64,000 bases of DNA from Methanolacinia petrolearia DSM 11571 (GCF_000147875.1 NC_014507.1:1860001-1924000), one strand, 5' to 3'. Shown: positions 34,875-43,471, numbered from the stretch's first letter. Notes: a model not told the origin generated them from the sequence alone. A program made the numbers and translations.

Positions 34875-35772
34875 TATTAAGGATTTCAGGGACGTGACCC
34901 TCAAAGATAAAGCTTTTTTCAAAGATTTTTTTTCAAAGTACCCATCCGAACACAGCGACAATACATTTCCGACAATGGTGTGCTGGTCGGAATATGCGCA
35001 CTACAGGTTTGTAAACGTCGGAGGTGCGGTCATTATTTCATCCGAGATCGACGGAGACTATTCATTCAGGGGGCCTTTCGGAGAATATGACAATTCATTA
35101 TTGATCGATACTCTGAAACTTGCAAAAGAATACGGAACAGACCACGCATATGAAATATTTGACAAAAATACATTTCTGAGAGTCCTTAAATATATTCCAA
35201 AGGATGTAATAGTTCCCGAACGGGATTTCTTCGACTATGTATACGATACCGAACTGCTTGCCGATCTTCCAGGAAAGGATTTTTTCAATATCAGGAAGCA
35301 GATCAACAAATTCAAGAATAAATGCAGTTACAAGATCGAGGATATCTCAGAGGAAAGCCTTGAAAGCATTCATAAATTCCTTATAAAATGGTGCGAATGG
35401 AAGCATTGCGAAGAGAATAGCGTTCTGAATTACGAGATGAGCGCCCTGCAGTATGCAGTCGATCACTATAAAGAACTGGAGCTTTCCGGGATTATCATCA
35501 AAAACGAGGAAGACATTATTGCCCTTTCGATATATGAGGAATTGAACTCCGACAATATTGTGGTTCATTTTGAGAAAGGACTGCCGAAATGCAGCGGGAG
35601 CTATAAAATAATCAATAATGAAACCGCGAAAAAACTCAAAGGAAAATATAAATTTATCAACAGGGAATCCGATCTCGGTCTGCCCGGTTTAAGGGAAGCC
35701 AAGATGAGGTATCACCCCGATCACTTTTCAAAAGTGTATGTTGTAAAGGCGGAGAATATTCCGGATTTTTAA
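34867..35772 (+). CDS. DUF2156 (LPG synthase C-terminal-like) protein
   Basis: This 301-residue protein belongs to DUF2156, a double-GNAT fold related to the catalytic domain of aminoacyl-phosphatidylglycerol synthases. It shows FPTMVCWSEYAHYRF near residue 37, GPFGEY, KQINKFKNKCSY, and a C-terminal INRESDLGLPGLREAKMRYHPDHFSKVY. It lacks the membrane domain of MprF, so it is soluble. It probably transfers an aminoacyl or acyl group. Translationally coupled to the upstream GNAT gene. Confidence 0.8.
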   Translation: MIDIKDFRDVTLKDKAFFKDFFSKYPSEHSDNTFPTMVCWSEYAHYRFVNVGGAVIISSEIDGDYSFRGPFGEYDNSLLIDTLKLAKEYGTDHAYEIFDKNTFLRVLKYIPKDVIVPERDFFDYVYDTELLADLPGKDFFNIRKQINKFKNKCSYKIEDISEESLESIHKFLIKWCEWKHCEENSVLNYEMSALQYAVDHYKELELSGIIIKNEEDIIALSIYEELNSDNIVVHFEKGLPKCSGSYKIINNETAKKLKGKYKFINRESDLGLPGLREAKMRYHPDHFSKVYVVKAENIPDF

Positions 35773-36276
35773 TATTTAGATTGAAAATTTTTTCCAAAGG
35801 TTGCTTTAAAAAAATTTGGGAGATAATCGTCGGGTATTCATATCCTTTCGTGAGATGAATGTCATCACAAAAACCGGCATTTTGAGCTTATTTCACCCTT
35901 TTGGCCGGCGTTTTAGAGTATGATTATAAAAAACGCCGATCTGCCGTTTTTTTAAGGATTTAAGCCCGGATCACATCGAAATAACGGCACGAGAATGACC
36001 TCTTTTTTTCAGACGATGTTTATATCGAAGAGGAAGGAGATCGTGGAATCTCAGGCTTCTGTGTGGATGTAAAAGATCGTAATTCCCGCTGTTTTCATCC
36101 CCTATATATGCTTTACTTTACAATTTGACGATTGTCTGAAGATCAGATCAATCCAAAAATCTCACAGAAGATCTAATTTCAGCTACTTCCATAAAACTTC
36201 GTCACCCGGTACCCCTCCAAAAAAAGTAAATCCTATTTAATAAATTTCAGTTTACATTCAGTGAGGACGATTAAAA
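35773..36276. other. Intergenic region with R1 copy D
   Basis: This 504-bp gap separates the DUF2156 gene from the secreted-protein locus. R1 copy D fills about 35881-36130. The remaining bases are AT-rich with no recognisable feature, except the start of the 613-bp duplication near 36268. Confidence 0.6.
35881..36130 (+). repeat. R1 dispersed structured repeat, copy D
   Basis: This is a full-length copy. The upstream arm has GAGCTTATTTCACCCTTTTGG and a hairpin AAAAAACG/CGTTTTTT (about 35928-35953). The core is AATAACGGCACGAGAATGA, CCTC, T7, CAGACGATGTTTATATCGAA, GAGG, AAGGAGATCGTGGAATC and GGCTTCTGTGTGGATG. The outer stem CCTC/GAGG replaces CCCTG/CAGGG of copy E. The 3' box CTATATATGCTTTACTTTAC reads as a BRE/TATA box on the minus strand, and the AAAAAACG arm then becomes a stem with a T-run, like a terminator of that transcript. 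Confidence 0.75.
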
Positions 36277-36880
36277 TTATGATTTACAACCCGGTATATA
36301 AGACGGATATGGCCTATATGCTGAATAGATCATGCATGAATTATTTATCTTAACAAACATCCTTGGACTTGACAAGCATGTGTCCGCTTCAGAGTCACTC
36401 AGGTAAAATTCAATCTGGATAGAATAATTGTACCTTTCATCAAAACCAATTCCGGAGAATTTGATTGAATCAATGCTTTTATTCTCCAAAAACTCGATAA
36501 CCCGTGAATCATTGAGAGCCACATTCAGGGCGGTAAGATCTGTTACATTTGCCGGGCACGTATTAATTACAGCCTCTTCACCCTGATCGGATTGCACCGG
36601 GAGAAAATATCCAGCCAACAATCCCATAAAAAAGGTTATTATAAGGATAGGTATCCATTTTTTTACGTTATCCATGACTTCACCTGGTAAGCTTCAGACC
36701 ACCATGAAACAGGAAAAGGATATTCCAATTGTGGCGTTCCTGCAGAGCAATTGGTTAAATGGTCTTTAGTAGTATCGGGGAGGTTTCCGTTCCACCACAG
36801 AGAATTGGAATTATAACTGGTAAAAATGTATGCGTCACAGAAATATGATTCAGATACTGAATTAAAAGTATCTCCGTTGA
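36268..36880. repeat. Duplicated 613-bp segment, copy 1
   Basis: This segment is closely similar to 38727-39340. It carries a complete 132-residue protein gene and the last part of a larger secreted-protein gene. Similarity starts abruptly at GATTAAAATTATGATTT and ends near 36880, where the reading frame of the truncated gene loses its parent sequence. The complete parent gene is next to copy 2, so copy 1 is the derived one. Confidence 0.8.
36277..36675 (-). CDS. Signal-anchored hypothetical protein, duplicate copy 1
   Basis: This 132-residue protein has an N-terminal membrane anchor (KKWIPILIITFFMGLLAGYF, residues 5-24) and an extracellular part with six cysteines, NTCPANVT and SEADTCLSSPR among them. 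I do not recognise the family. Its paralogue at 38736-39134 is almost identical over the first 71 residues, differs sharply in residues 72-90 and converges again at the C-terminus. It overlaps by 13 nt the truncated gene fragment upstream, mimicking the arrangement in the intact copy. Confidence 0.7.
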   Translation of the reverse strand: MDNVKKWIPILIITFFMGLLAGYFLPVQSDQGEEAVINTCPANVTDLTALNVALNDSRVIEFLENKSIDSIKFSGIGFDERYNYSIQIEFYLSDSEADTCLSSPRMFVKINNSCMIYSAYRPYPSYIPGCKS

Positions 36881-36887
36881 AATACAA
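36663..36887 (-). pseudogene. Truncated C-terminal copy of the 339-residue secreted protein
   Basis: These 74 codons match the last 70 or so residues of the gene at 39122-40141 (GDTFNSVSESYFCDAYIFTSYNS, then LWWNGNLPDTTKDHLTNCSAG and WWSEAYQVKSWIT), but the signal peptide and the first three quarters are absent. The open frame starts at a chance ATG at the duplication junction, so this is a remnant, not a functional secreted protein. A few residue changes since duplication show that the event is recent but not immediate. Confidence 0.75.
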
Positions 36888-36924
36888 CTTATCAAAATCA
36901 GGTATATTAAAGAATTTTCTTATT

Positions 36925-37656
36925 TTAGTTAGGAACTCTTCTTATCCTGATGTTTTCTGAGCCATAAATCTTAACAAACTCAAGATTTCCAGTATCTCCG
37001 CCATAGTATAGCATTTCGTCCCATAATGCACTATCGGCAGAGTTCCTGACGGTGAAATTTTCCTTAAGGCCGTCCATATAGTAATCCGACCATTTTTTTG
37101 AGTTTTCCATCAACAATACTGAGTCAAATCCAAGAACAGATTTCGCACCTTTACGGTATGTTTCATATGCGACATTTCCGAATCTGCTGTCAGAAGCTGA
37201 GCCAAATGAAATATAAACCGCCATGTTCAGTTCGTTCAATTCGTTTTCATCCATCTCGGAAATATCATCCTGAGTGACACACGAGGAAGAATCAAAGCAC
37301 AAGGCAGAGGGGCAGCCATGCCCGATATAATAAATCACGGATGAATTTGATAGATTCGTCAACATAAGGTCCGGATCCGATTCAAGATAATAGTCTGATG
37401 AATATCCGATTTCGTTTAGTATCCTGTCAGCATGAATTGTCGTGGCGCTCACATCCCTTCCATAAACCTCTTCTTCTACCCACGGATATCCTCCATAGCA
37501 CCTGGCGTTTGTATTGTTTGAAAGAGCAGGGCTAGTGCTGAAACTTTGAACATTATCTCCCGGGACATTATTTCCAAGGATTATGTATGTAAAAATAATG
37601 AATACGATGGTAATCGTTATCAGGACCGATAAAAAAAGGGTAATTTTTTTCTTCAT
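36925..37656 (-). CDS. Secreted caspase-like (C25/CHAT-type) fold protein, nucleophile apparently lost
   Basis: This 243-residue protein starts with a membrane anchor (TLFLSVLITITIVFIIFTYIIL, residues 5-27). The C-terminal part suggests a caspase/gingipain-like fold: SVIYYIGHGCPSALCF near residue 109 supplies the His-Gly of the dyad, and MAVYISFGSASDSRFGNVAYETYRKGAKSVLGF near 145 is where the Cys nucleophile strand normally ends. There the sequence reads SFGSASDS without Cys, so catalysis is doubtful. The fold call is inference from pattern only. It may be a binding or regulatory relative. Confidence 0.5.
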   Translation of the reverse strand: MKKKITLFLSVLITITIVFIIFTYIILGNNVPGDNVQSFSTSPALSNNTNARCYGGYPWVEEEVYGRDVSATTIHADRILNEIGYSSDYYLESDPDLMLTNLSNSSVIYYIGHGCPSALCFDSSSCVTQDDISEMDENELNELNMAVYISFGSASDSRFGNVAYETYRKGAKSVLGFDSVLLMENSKKWSDYYMDGLKENFTVRNSADSALWDEMLYYGGDTGNLEFVKIYGSENIRIRRVPN

Positions 37657-37667
37657 TACTTCTGCCT

Positions 37668-38501
37668 CTACATGTAAGGATTTTTTAAAAGAACATCTCC
37701 GTTATGTGCATCGATTACGGCCTGTCCTCCACTGGCATATCCCCATGAATCCAGTCCATTATCTATATTGATATACCATGCAAGGTGCTGTTCTCCATCA
37801 AAATAGCTGACACATAATTTATTTTCGTATTCATAATTCCTGCCGGAATTTGCAGGAAGACTGAGCGCAGGTACCGCCTTTTCCATTGCTTCGCTTTCGC
37901 TTATTTCAGGCTCGAGCGACACTTCGGTTTCCCTTTCAACACCGATGTATCCTGCAATTTCTCCACCTTCTACGGCAATAATTACATAATTGGATGTATA
38001 GACCTCAGTGTTAAATAGGGAATTTTCAACTTCGTACCATTTGAAGAGATATCTTGCTCTTCCGTTATTCCCTTCAATTTTTTCCGAACCGGTTAATACC
38101 ATGTTCAGGTTATCAAATGCCGGGTAGTGTTCCTGTTCAAACTCTTTGGCAAGTTTCAGATTTTCATCCTTCGATAGGTCGCTTCTGCCGGAACTTGAAT
38201 CATCCTGGTAAAACCATGCCGATTCAACCTCTCCATTTTTTTTATAAACTTTGAAATTCCCTTCATCTGTTTCAAATTCGTAATAATCACCTGCAGATGT
38301 AGCGAAATCTCCTGAGGAGATGATCTTAACATTTGCATAAGATCGTTCATTATCAATTGAAGATAAAAAAGTTCTCAAACTTTCTTCTGCTTCACCGATT
38401 CCTATTTCATGGTCTGTACTGCTTTGCGACTGGGCATAGCATAGCGATGCCATAGAACTCAGCAATATTAAAACTACCATACATTTTGAAATTCTGTTCA
38501 T
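37668..38501 (-). CDS. Secreted protein with PepSY-like repeats
   Basis: This 277-residue protein has a clear signal peptide (CMVVLILLSSMASLCYA, residues 7-23). The mature part has PepSY-like units: residues 36-100 (AEESLRTFLSSIDN, YYEFETDEGNFKVYKKNGEVESAW) and 205-277 (SESEAMEKAVPAL, HLAWYINIDN, GGQAVIDAHNGDVLLKN). PepSY domains often inhibit or accompany secreted peptidases, which fits the adjacent caspase-like gene 12 bp downstream. A joint function of the two is inference. Confidence 0.65.
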   Translation of the reverse strand: MNRISKCMVVLILLSSMASLCYAQSQSSTDHEIGIGEAEESLRTFLSSIDNERSYANVKIISSGDFATSAGDYYEFETDEGNFKVYKKNGEVESAWFYQDDSSSGRSDLSKDENLKLAKEFEQEHYPAFDNLNMVLTGSEKIEGNNGRARYLFKWYEVENSLFNTEVYTSNYVIIAVEGGEIAGYIGVERETEVSLEPEISESEAMEKAVPALSLPANSGRNYEYENKLCVSYFDGEQHLAWYINIDNGLDSWGYASGGQAVIDAHNGDVLLKNPYM

Positions 38502-38726
38502 CTTCTCTCACCTTAATCGAAATATTAACCTGATTGTCGTCCCCTTCAATTGATTATTAGACAGAACTTTATAATTGCGATATCTTGGAGATACGGCCCA
38601 CCATGCTGTGTCAAAAGAGTTCTCTATGTTTTGTCCGTTGTCCTGAATATCGAAAAATCTCTTCACCTGAAACTTCCCCATGGAGAAATCTATTCGCTTT
38701 AATAAATCATGTTTTTATATCCTGAC

Positions 38727-39340
38727 CGATTAAAATTATGATTTGCAACCCGGTATATAAGACGGATATGGCTTATATACTGAATAGATCATGCATGAAT
38801 TATTTACATCAACATACATCCTCGGACTCGACAAACAGGTGTCTGCTTCCGATTCGCTCAGGTAAAACCCAACCTGGATTAAATTCTTATTTTCTTCATC
38901 ATGACTTACTCTATATAATGTGATTGAATCAATGCTTTTATTCTCCAAAAACCCGATAACCCGTGAATCGTTGAGAGCCACATTCAGGGCGGTAAGATCT
39001 GTTACATTTGCCGGGCACGTATTAATTACAGCCTCTTCACCCTGATCGGATTGCACCGGGAGAAAATATCCAGCCAACAATCCTACAAAAAAAGTTATGA
39101 TAAGGATAGGTATCCATTTTTTTACGTTATCCATGACTTCACCTGATAAGCTTCAGACCACCACGGAACAGAAAAAGGATAATTCAATTGTGGCGCTCCT
39201 GCAGAACAATTGGTTAAATGGTCTTTAGTAGCATCGGGGAGGTTCCCGTTCCACCACAGAGTACTGGAATTATAACTGGTAAAAAGGTATGAGTCACAGA
39301 AATATGATTCAGAGACTGAATTAAAAGTATCTCCGTCGAA
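38727..39340. repeat. Duplicated 613-bp segment, copy 2 (parental side)
   Basis: This copy includes the complete 132-residue gene and the 3' part of the intact 339-residue secreted-protein gene. It is the likely source of the segment at 36268-36880. The two copies are in direct orientation about 2.46 kb apart and enclose the caspase-like and PepSY genes, so recombination between them could delete or amplify these. Confidence 0.8.
38736..39134 (-). CDS. Signal-anchored hypothetical protein, duplicate copy 2
   Basis: This is the 132-residue paralogue of the protein at 36277-36675, with the same anchor (ILIITFFVGLLAGYFLP) and cysteine pattern. Residues 72-90 read TLYRVSHDEENKNLIQVGF here and are unrelated in copy 1, whereas both sides are near-identical. 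The start overlaps the stop of the 339-residue secreted protein by 13 nt, suggesting co-translation and perhaps a physical partnership. No family recognised. Confidence 0.7.
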   Translation of the reverse strand: MDNVKKWIPILIITFFVGLLAGYFLPVQSDQGEEAVINTCPANVTDLTALNVALNDSRVIGFLENKSIDSITLYRVSHDEENKNLIQVGFYLSESEADTCLSSPRMYVDVNNSCMIYSVYKPYPSYIPGCKS

Positions 39341-40141
39341 AGCAAAATACTCATGGTTTTCATCCACATCACCATAACAAAATGGTAAATGTCCGGTTCT
39401 AATTTCCGATCCCTGCCACAATATCATATACGGATAACCCTCAGATGTCGGTGATGTGCTAATATAAATCTCAAAATTATAGTCCCTAAATCCACTTGTG
39501 AATGTTCGATGAGCAATATATTTCTCATCTCCATAAGCTGTACTGTCATAAGTGTAAACTGTATATTCCGATGGATCTCCTCCTACTGCCGGGGATTGTT
39601 TGGTTACCCCTACCTCTATCCACGTATCAACTCCACTAATATTTTGTCCTATATGGGATGTAAAATAATGATAGATCGTTCCGTCGGAAGAAACCTCCAA
39701 ATACCCCGGATGATTATTCCCGTTGATTCCATTATAATGATAATTATCAATGCGGGCTCCCGCGTCTGCCTGTACCTGAACTGTTTTTAATGAATTGGTT
39801 TTGTCCATACTTTCTGAGATAGATCTATATTGATGTAACTGGGTTAGTCTCTCAGAAATCTTTTTGCTCTCTGTCTCAGTCATTCCATCCAGGTATGTTA
39901 CTTCCGGCATTTTTTCTATCATTTCCGAGATTTCTTTGTCACTTAATCTGTTTCCTTCTTCATCAAAAAGAAACGGACTTCTCTTTAATTGCGTATCGAT
40001 TCCTACTATGTCTCCACCGGAGGAGAAATTTTCATTTAAATTATTTTCAGATTCAGCGCTAACGACCGGAACGAAGATCGCACCGGCGAGTGCCATTACC
40101 AATAGCAGGATTAAAACCTGCATACCGAATTTTATGTTCAT
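39122..40141 (-). CDS. Secreted hypothetical protein, 339 residues
   Basis: The ATG at 40141 is preceded by GGGTGA at the right distance and gives a signal peptide (MQVLILLLVMALAGAIFVPVVSA). A helical N-terminal part follows (residues 30-110, with DKEISEMIEKMPEVTYLDGMTETESKKISERLTQL). The C-terminal part is rich in beta strands, aromatic residues and Asn (VSSDGTIYHYFTSHIGQNISG, WWNGNLPDATKDHLTNCSAG). The latter resembles plant-neprosin-type domains only superficially. No family assigned. A frame extended to 40201 lacks support. Confidence 0.7.
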   Translation of the reverse strand: MNIKFGMQVLILLLVMALAGAIFVPVVSAESENNLNENFSSGGDIVGIDTQLKRSPFLFDEEGNRLSDKEISEMIEKMPEVTYLDGMTETESKKISERLTQLHQYRSISESMDKTNSLKTVQVQADAGARIDNYHYNGINGNNHPGYLEVSSDGTIYHYFTSHIGQNISGVDTWIEVGVTKQSPAVGGDPSEYTVYTYDSTAYGDEKYIAHRTFTSGFRDYNFEIYISTSPTSEGYPYMILWQGSEIRTGHLPFCYGDVDENHEYFAFDGDTFNSVSESYFCDSYLFTSYNSSTLWWNGNLPDATKDHLTNCSAGAPQLNYPFSVPWWSEAYQVKSWIT

Positions 40142-41056
40142 TTTTTCACCCGTTATCAGTTTTACCGGCATGCAAACCTTAATCTGCCATAATGTTGACA
40201 TAGGAGATGCCGGTATTGTTACTCGGCAAATGAAGGATCTAACTGCGGGTTTTGTACGAAGTTTAGGACCTGCAATCTGATCCTTTACTCAGCCTTTCTT
40301 TTAGTTTTTAAAAGGGGGTTTTGTGGAGGTGTATTCCTCATCCGCCCCAGTTGAAAATGGACTGTAAGTCTATATACCAATTTTCACCATGCTCTTGAAC
40401 AATCCATTCGGAAGTTAATAGAAAAAGTTTAATCGTATTGTTATTTGATGATGCATTATCTACGGGAACCAGTTTTCATACGTTTTTTAGAGAGATCACA
40501 AGCATACAGAGATTGATTTCTTCTGCGCGTGTTTACTGGTATAAACGAGAGCGGTTTTCAATCTTTTGATCCTCAAAGGCTCTTTGATCAGACTCCCAAT
40601 CTAATCATCCGGAGTGTCCTACTTATTTCCGCAAAATGAATGCCGCCCAAAAAACGCCAATTTGAGCTTATTTCGCTCTTTTGACCAGTGATCTTGAGGG
40701 TGGATTCCAATAACGCCAATATATCGACTATATTGGGATTAAAGCCAGAATTGCATCGATATAACGGCACGTGATTGCCCTGTTTTTTTCAGACGATGTT
40801 TATGTTGAACAGGGAGGAGATCGTGGAATCTGGAGCTTCTGTGTGGATGCCAAAAAGGGGTTTTTCGCCGTTCCCATGACCTATTTAAACTTTACTTTAT
40901 AATTTAGCGACGGTTTGAAACAATTGCTCTTCGAAAAATATTCACCGGACAATATCTTTGCACAGGGGATCATTATCAAAAAAATGTAATCCCGAGACCT
41001 CCGGTAAAGATCAGAACCCGGAGATCTACTTTAGCAAGTTTTTTTTGAGGCAGTTA
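40142..41056. other. Intergenic region with R1 copy E
   Basis: No gene is visible in this 915-bp stretch between the secreted-protein locus and the aconitase X gene. R1 copy E occupies about 40661-40910. The part from 40142 to 40600 is AT-rich and unremarkable. Confidence 0.6.
40661..40910 (+). repeat. R1 dispersed structured repeat, copy E
   Basis: This full-length copy has GAGCTTATTTCGCTCTTTTGA, a hairpin CCAATATA/TATATTGG (40717-40737), then CGATATAACGGCACGTGATTG, CCCTG, T7, CAGACGATGTTTATGTTGAA, CAGGG, AGGAGATCGTGGAATC and GCTTCTGTGTGGATG. The outer stem CCCTG/CAGGG is perfect. In the inner stem ATCG has become GTTG, which still pairs with CGAT through GU pairs. The right end CTATTTAAACTTTACTTTAT is a BRE/TATA-like box on the minus strand. 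Confidence 0.75.
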
Positions 41057-42220
41057 TTATCTAACAGCCTCTTCTATGCACTCTTCAAGGCTTCCCAGTC
41101 TTGCCTCGGCGCCGCACATATTCGGGACATAGGCAAATGCCTTGCCGGAATCGACCATTATCGTATCGAATTTATCCATCGCAGGAGAGACCACGATGCA
41201 GGTATCCTCGATAACCTTCGCCCCTGTCTTTTGAATCTTCGAGACTATACCGGCGTTTGCATCCTTCACGCCTTTCGACGAGAAGATGTAGAGAGGTTTT
41301 TTCACCTTCCTGCCTGCAAGCAATTCGGAAATTTTTAAAAGCTCTTCAGCCGAGCAGTGAGGGCACCCGACAGCCACCGCATCGATCTCCTTTTCCTTAA
41401 ACAACGATTCTATCTCGGATGCCTCTATCACGATCTTTTCCGAGGGTTCCGGAGCAAATGTCGGCAGTCTCGCCTCGGGCGTTATCCCCTTTACATGATA
41501 CAGGGCGACTGCTCCGGTTGCCGCCATCGCCGCTCCCAGGGCCTTGAGCTGATCTCTCGATGCGCGTATGTTCGTAAAGTACGGGATCCTGTTTCCAACC
41601 TCTTTTCCTGCAAGATATCCTATCGCACCGAAATGCCCGGCGTGAAGAGCGTCCGAATCCTCGACCTCAACTGTAACCTGAGGCATACGATTTTTGAACA
41701 GGTGCAGCCCGTACTTGGGAGTTTTACCGATAATTGCCGCTGCAAGTGCGGACGGCCCGCCCTCGCGGTTCGTCTTCGCGCCGATAACCGAGTTGACATA
41801 CGAGACTGCAGACGATTCGGACCATGCAAGATGGTCCTGCATCGTCAGGTTCGTATAAAGGTAATAAGGAGTACAGGTGCACTCCATCTTCACGCCAAGC
41901 TTCCTGTACGCATCCATTACTGCCAGCTGTTTATCTGCGAACTCCTTTGAGATCCCTATATCGCGCCAGTTGTCACGGGGCATACCCACCGGATTTAAGA
42001 CCGAAAGGACAGCGACACGCGCATCAAGATTTCTCAGCCATTCAAGGCCCCACTCGCCTATAGTCTTATACGACGCCCCGCTGATCTGGGCACTCGTTAT
42101 CGGTACCAGCTCCTCCGCCCCGAAGACCTTCCCCAGAGCAACGAGGATCTCCATCATCTTCTGTCTTGTCTCGCCGTACTCACCGGCCAGTATATTCTCG
42201 TCTTCCCTGTCAAGCTGCAT
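41057..42220 (-). CDS. Aconitase X large subunit (phosphomevalonate dehydratase)
   Basis: This 387-residue protein matches the aconitase X catalytic (large) subunit: LVPITSAQISGASYKTIGEWGLEWL, CTCTPYYLYTN near 124, AWSESSAVSYVNSVIGAKTNREGGPSAL and VAVGCPHCSAEELLKI, with cysteines for the Fe-S cluster. In archaea, aconitase X dehydrates mevalonate 5-phosphate to trans-anhydromevalonate 5-phosphate, the first step of the modified mevalonate route described in Aeropyrum. The neighbouring UbiD and UbiX genes support this. The small subunit (DUF126) is not next to it. Confidence 0.9.
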   Translation of the reverse strand: MQLDREDENILAGEYGETRQKMMEILVALGKVFGAEELVPITSAQISGASYKTIGEWGLEWLRNLDARVAVLSVLNPVGMPRDNWRDIGISKEFADKQLAVMDAYRKLGVKMECTCTPYYLYTNLTMQDHLAWSESSAVSYVNSVIGAKTNREGGPSALAAAIIGKTPKYGLHLFKNRMPQVTVEVEDSDALHAGHFGAIGYLAGKEVGNRIPYFTNIRASRDQLKALGAAMAATGAVALYHVKGITPEARLPTFAPEPSEKIVIEASEIESLFKEKEIDAVAVGCPHCSAEELLKISELLAGRKVKKPLYIFSSKGVKDANAGIVSKIQKTGAKVIEDTCIVVSPAMDKFDTIMVDSGKAFAYVPNMCGAEARLGSLEECIEEAVR

Positions 42221-42226
42221 GTTTTA

Positions 42227-43471
42227 TCAATCCCACCCGGCTCTAACGAAATTCTTCTCTTCTCCCATAACCATCGTTGCATCGACCCCGATTTTTACAT
42301 TTGTACCGTCACCGATCCTGCACGGATCAAGCGATGAACCCCTGGCTCCTTCGATAACCATAAGGTCCCGGTCACCCCTGACACGGGTCGCGATTGCGTA
42401 CTCGACATCCTCCATATCGTATATGTCGATATCTTCATCCACGATTACGACATGCTTCAGCGAGGTATGTGCGGCAAAAGCAGCCATGATCGCATTCTTC
42501 GCATCTCCCTGCGTATTCTTCCGTACCTGGACTACTCCGTGAAGGTACCCGCAGCCGCCGGTCGTAAGAGACACGTTGCGAACCGTCGTAACCTCTCCCA
42601 CGGCACGATAGATCTTCGGCTCATAGGGCATTCCCATCAGGAGTTTGTGCTCGTTGCCTCCCGGGAGAATCCCATGAAATATCGGATCATTCCTCAGGTG
42701 CATTCCTGTAAGCTCGATAACAGGGGCGGGCCTTACGGGATCATAGGTTCCCGTGATATCGACAAAGGGGCCCTCGTCGGTTTTATCTCCGGTGATATAA
42801 CCCTCGAGGACTATCTCGGCATCGGGAACATGAACGCCGTTTTCACACTCGAAGACATTCATCTCACCGCCGGAGAGTTCGGCGGCATATTGCAATTCTT
42901 TTCCGGTCGGAACACGTGTGCACGATGCAAACGTAACTCGCGGATGCGTCCCTATGGTTATCGCTACGGGCAGGCGATCGCCGTTTTCGAGCGCGGCCCT
43001 TAAGAGATTGTATGTATGGCGGCCCTCGACAAGTCGTGCGACCAGTCTCTTTTCATCGAGCACAAGCATCCTGTGAATCGATGCATTCGTGACTCCGCCG
43101 TACTCGGAAAAGACGATGGCTGAAGTAAGATATCTCCCGGCATCGAGAGGATAATGGCGCATAACCGGAAGACTGAAGAGATCGGGCGGATGCATATTGA
43201 GCTGCCCGGCATTATTCACGACACCGTCGTAGCCTGCCGATGAAAGGCTCCTTACGACATCCTTCTCATCATACCCGAGGGCAAGCGATATGGCCTTCCT
43301 CGATGCTGTAACGTTCATCACACCGCGATGAACTTTGTCAAGCTTGTGGAAGAAGAGAAGTTTATCGGTCTCCGCCGCCATCTTGGGCGCTTCGTATACC
43401 GACGAGACCTCTTCCTCTACATCGGTTACAAGATCCTTTTCCCTCATCAATTCTATAAAATCACGCATCAT
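42227..43471 (-). CDS. UbiD-family decarboxylase (probable anhydromevalonate phosphate decarboxylase)
   Basis: This protein of about 414 residues has UbiD features: RDFIELMREKDLVTDVEEEVSS, GVTNASIHRMLVLDEKRLVARLVEGRHTYNLL, IGTHPRVTFASCTRVPTGKELQYA, EIVLEGYITGDKTDEGPFVDITGTYDPVRPAPVIELTG and VVIVDEDIDIYD. UbiD enzymes use prenylated FMN made by UbiX, encoded just upstream. Next to aconitase X it is best read as the decarboxylase giving isopentenyl phosphate. GGAGTGG precedes an ATGATG pair, so the start could be 43468; the frame back to 43498 overlaps ubiX. Confidence 0.9.
   Translation of the reverse strand: MMRDFIELMREKDLVTDVEEEVSSVYEAPKMAAETDKLLFFHKLDKVHRGVMNVTASRKAISLALGYDEKDVVRSLSSAGYDGVVNNAGQLNMHPPDLFSLPVMRHYPLDAGRYLTSAIVFSEYGGVTNASIHRMLVLDEKRLVARLVEGRHTYNLLRAALENGDRLPVAITIGTHPRVTFASCTRVPTGKELQYAAELSGGEMNVFECENGVHVPDAEIVLEGYITGDKTDEGPFVDITGTYDPVRPAPVIELTGMHLRNDPIFHGILPGGNEHKLLMGMPYEPKIYRAVGEVTTVRNVSLTTGGCGYLHGVVQVRKNTQGDAKNAIMAAFAAHTSLKHVVIVDEDIDIYDMEDVEYAIATRVRGDRDLMVIEGARGSSLDPCRIGDGTNVKIGVDATMVMGEEKNFVRAGWD

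Noticed and set aside
39122-40201. 20-residue N-terminal extension of the 339-residue secreted protein
   Set aside because: The ATG at 40141 has a good GGGTGA site and begins the signal peptide directly, whereas the upstream start lacks both.
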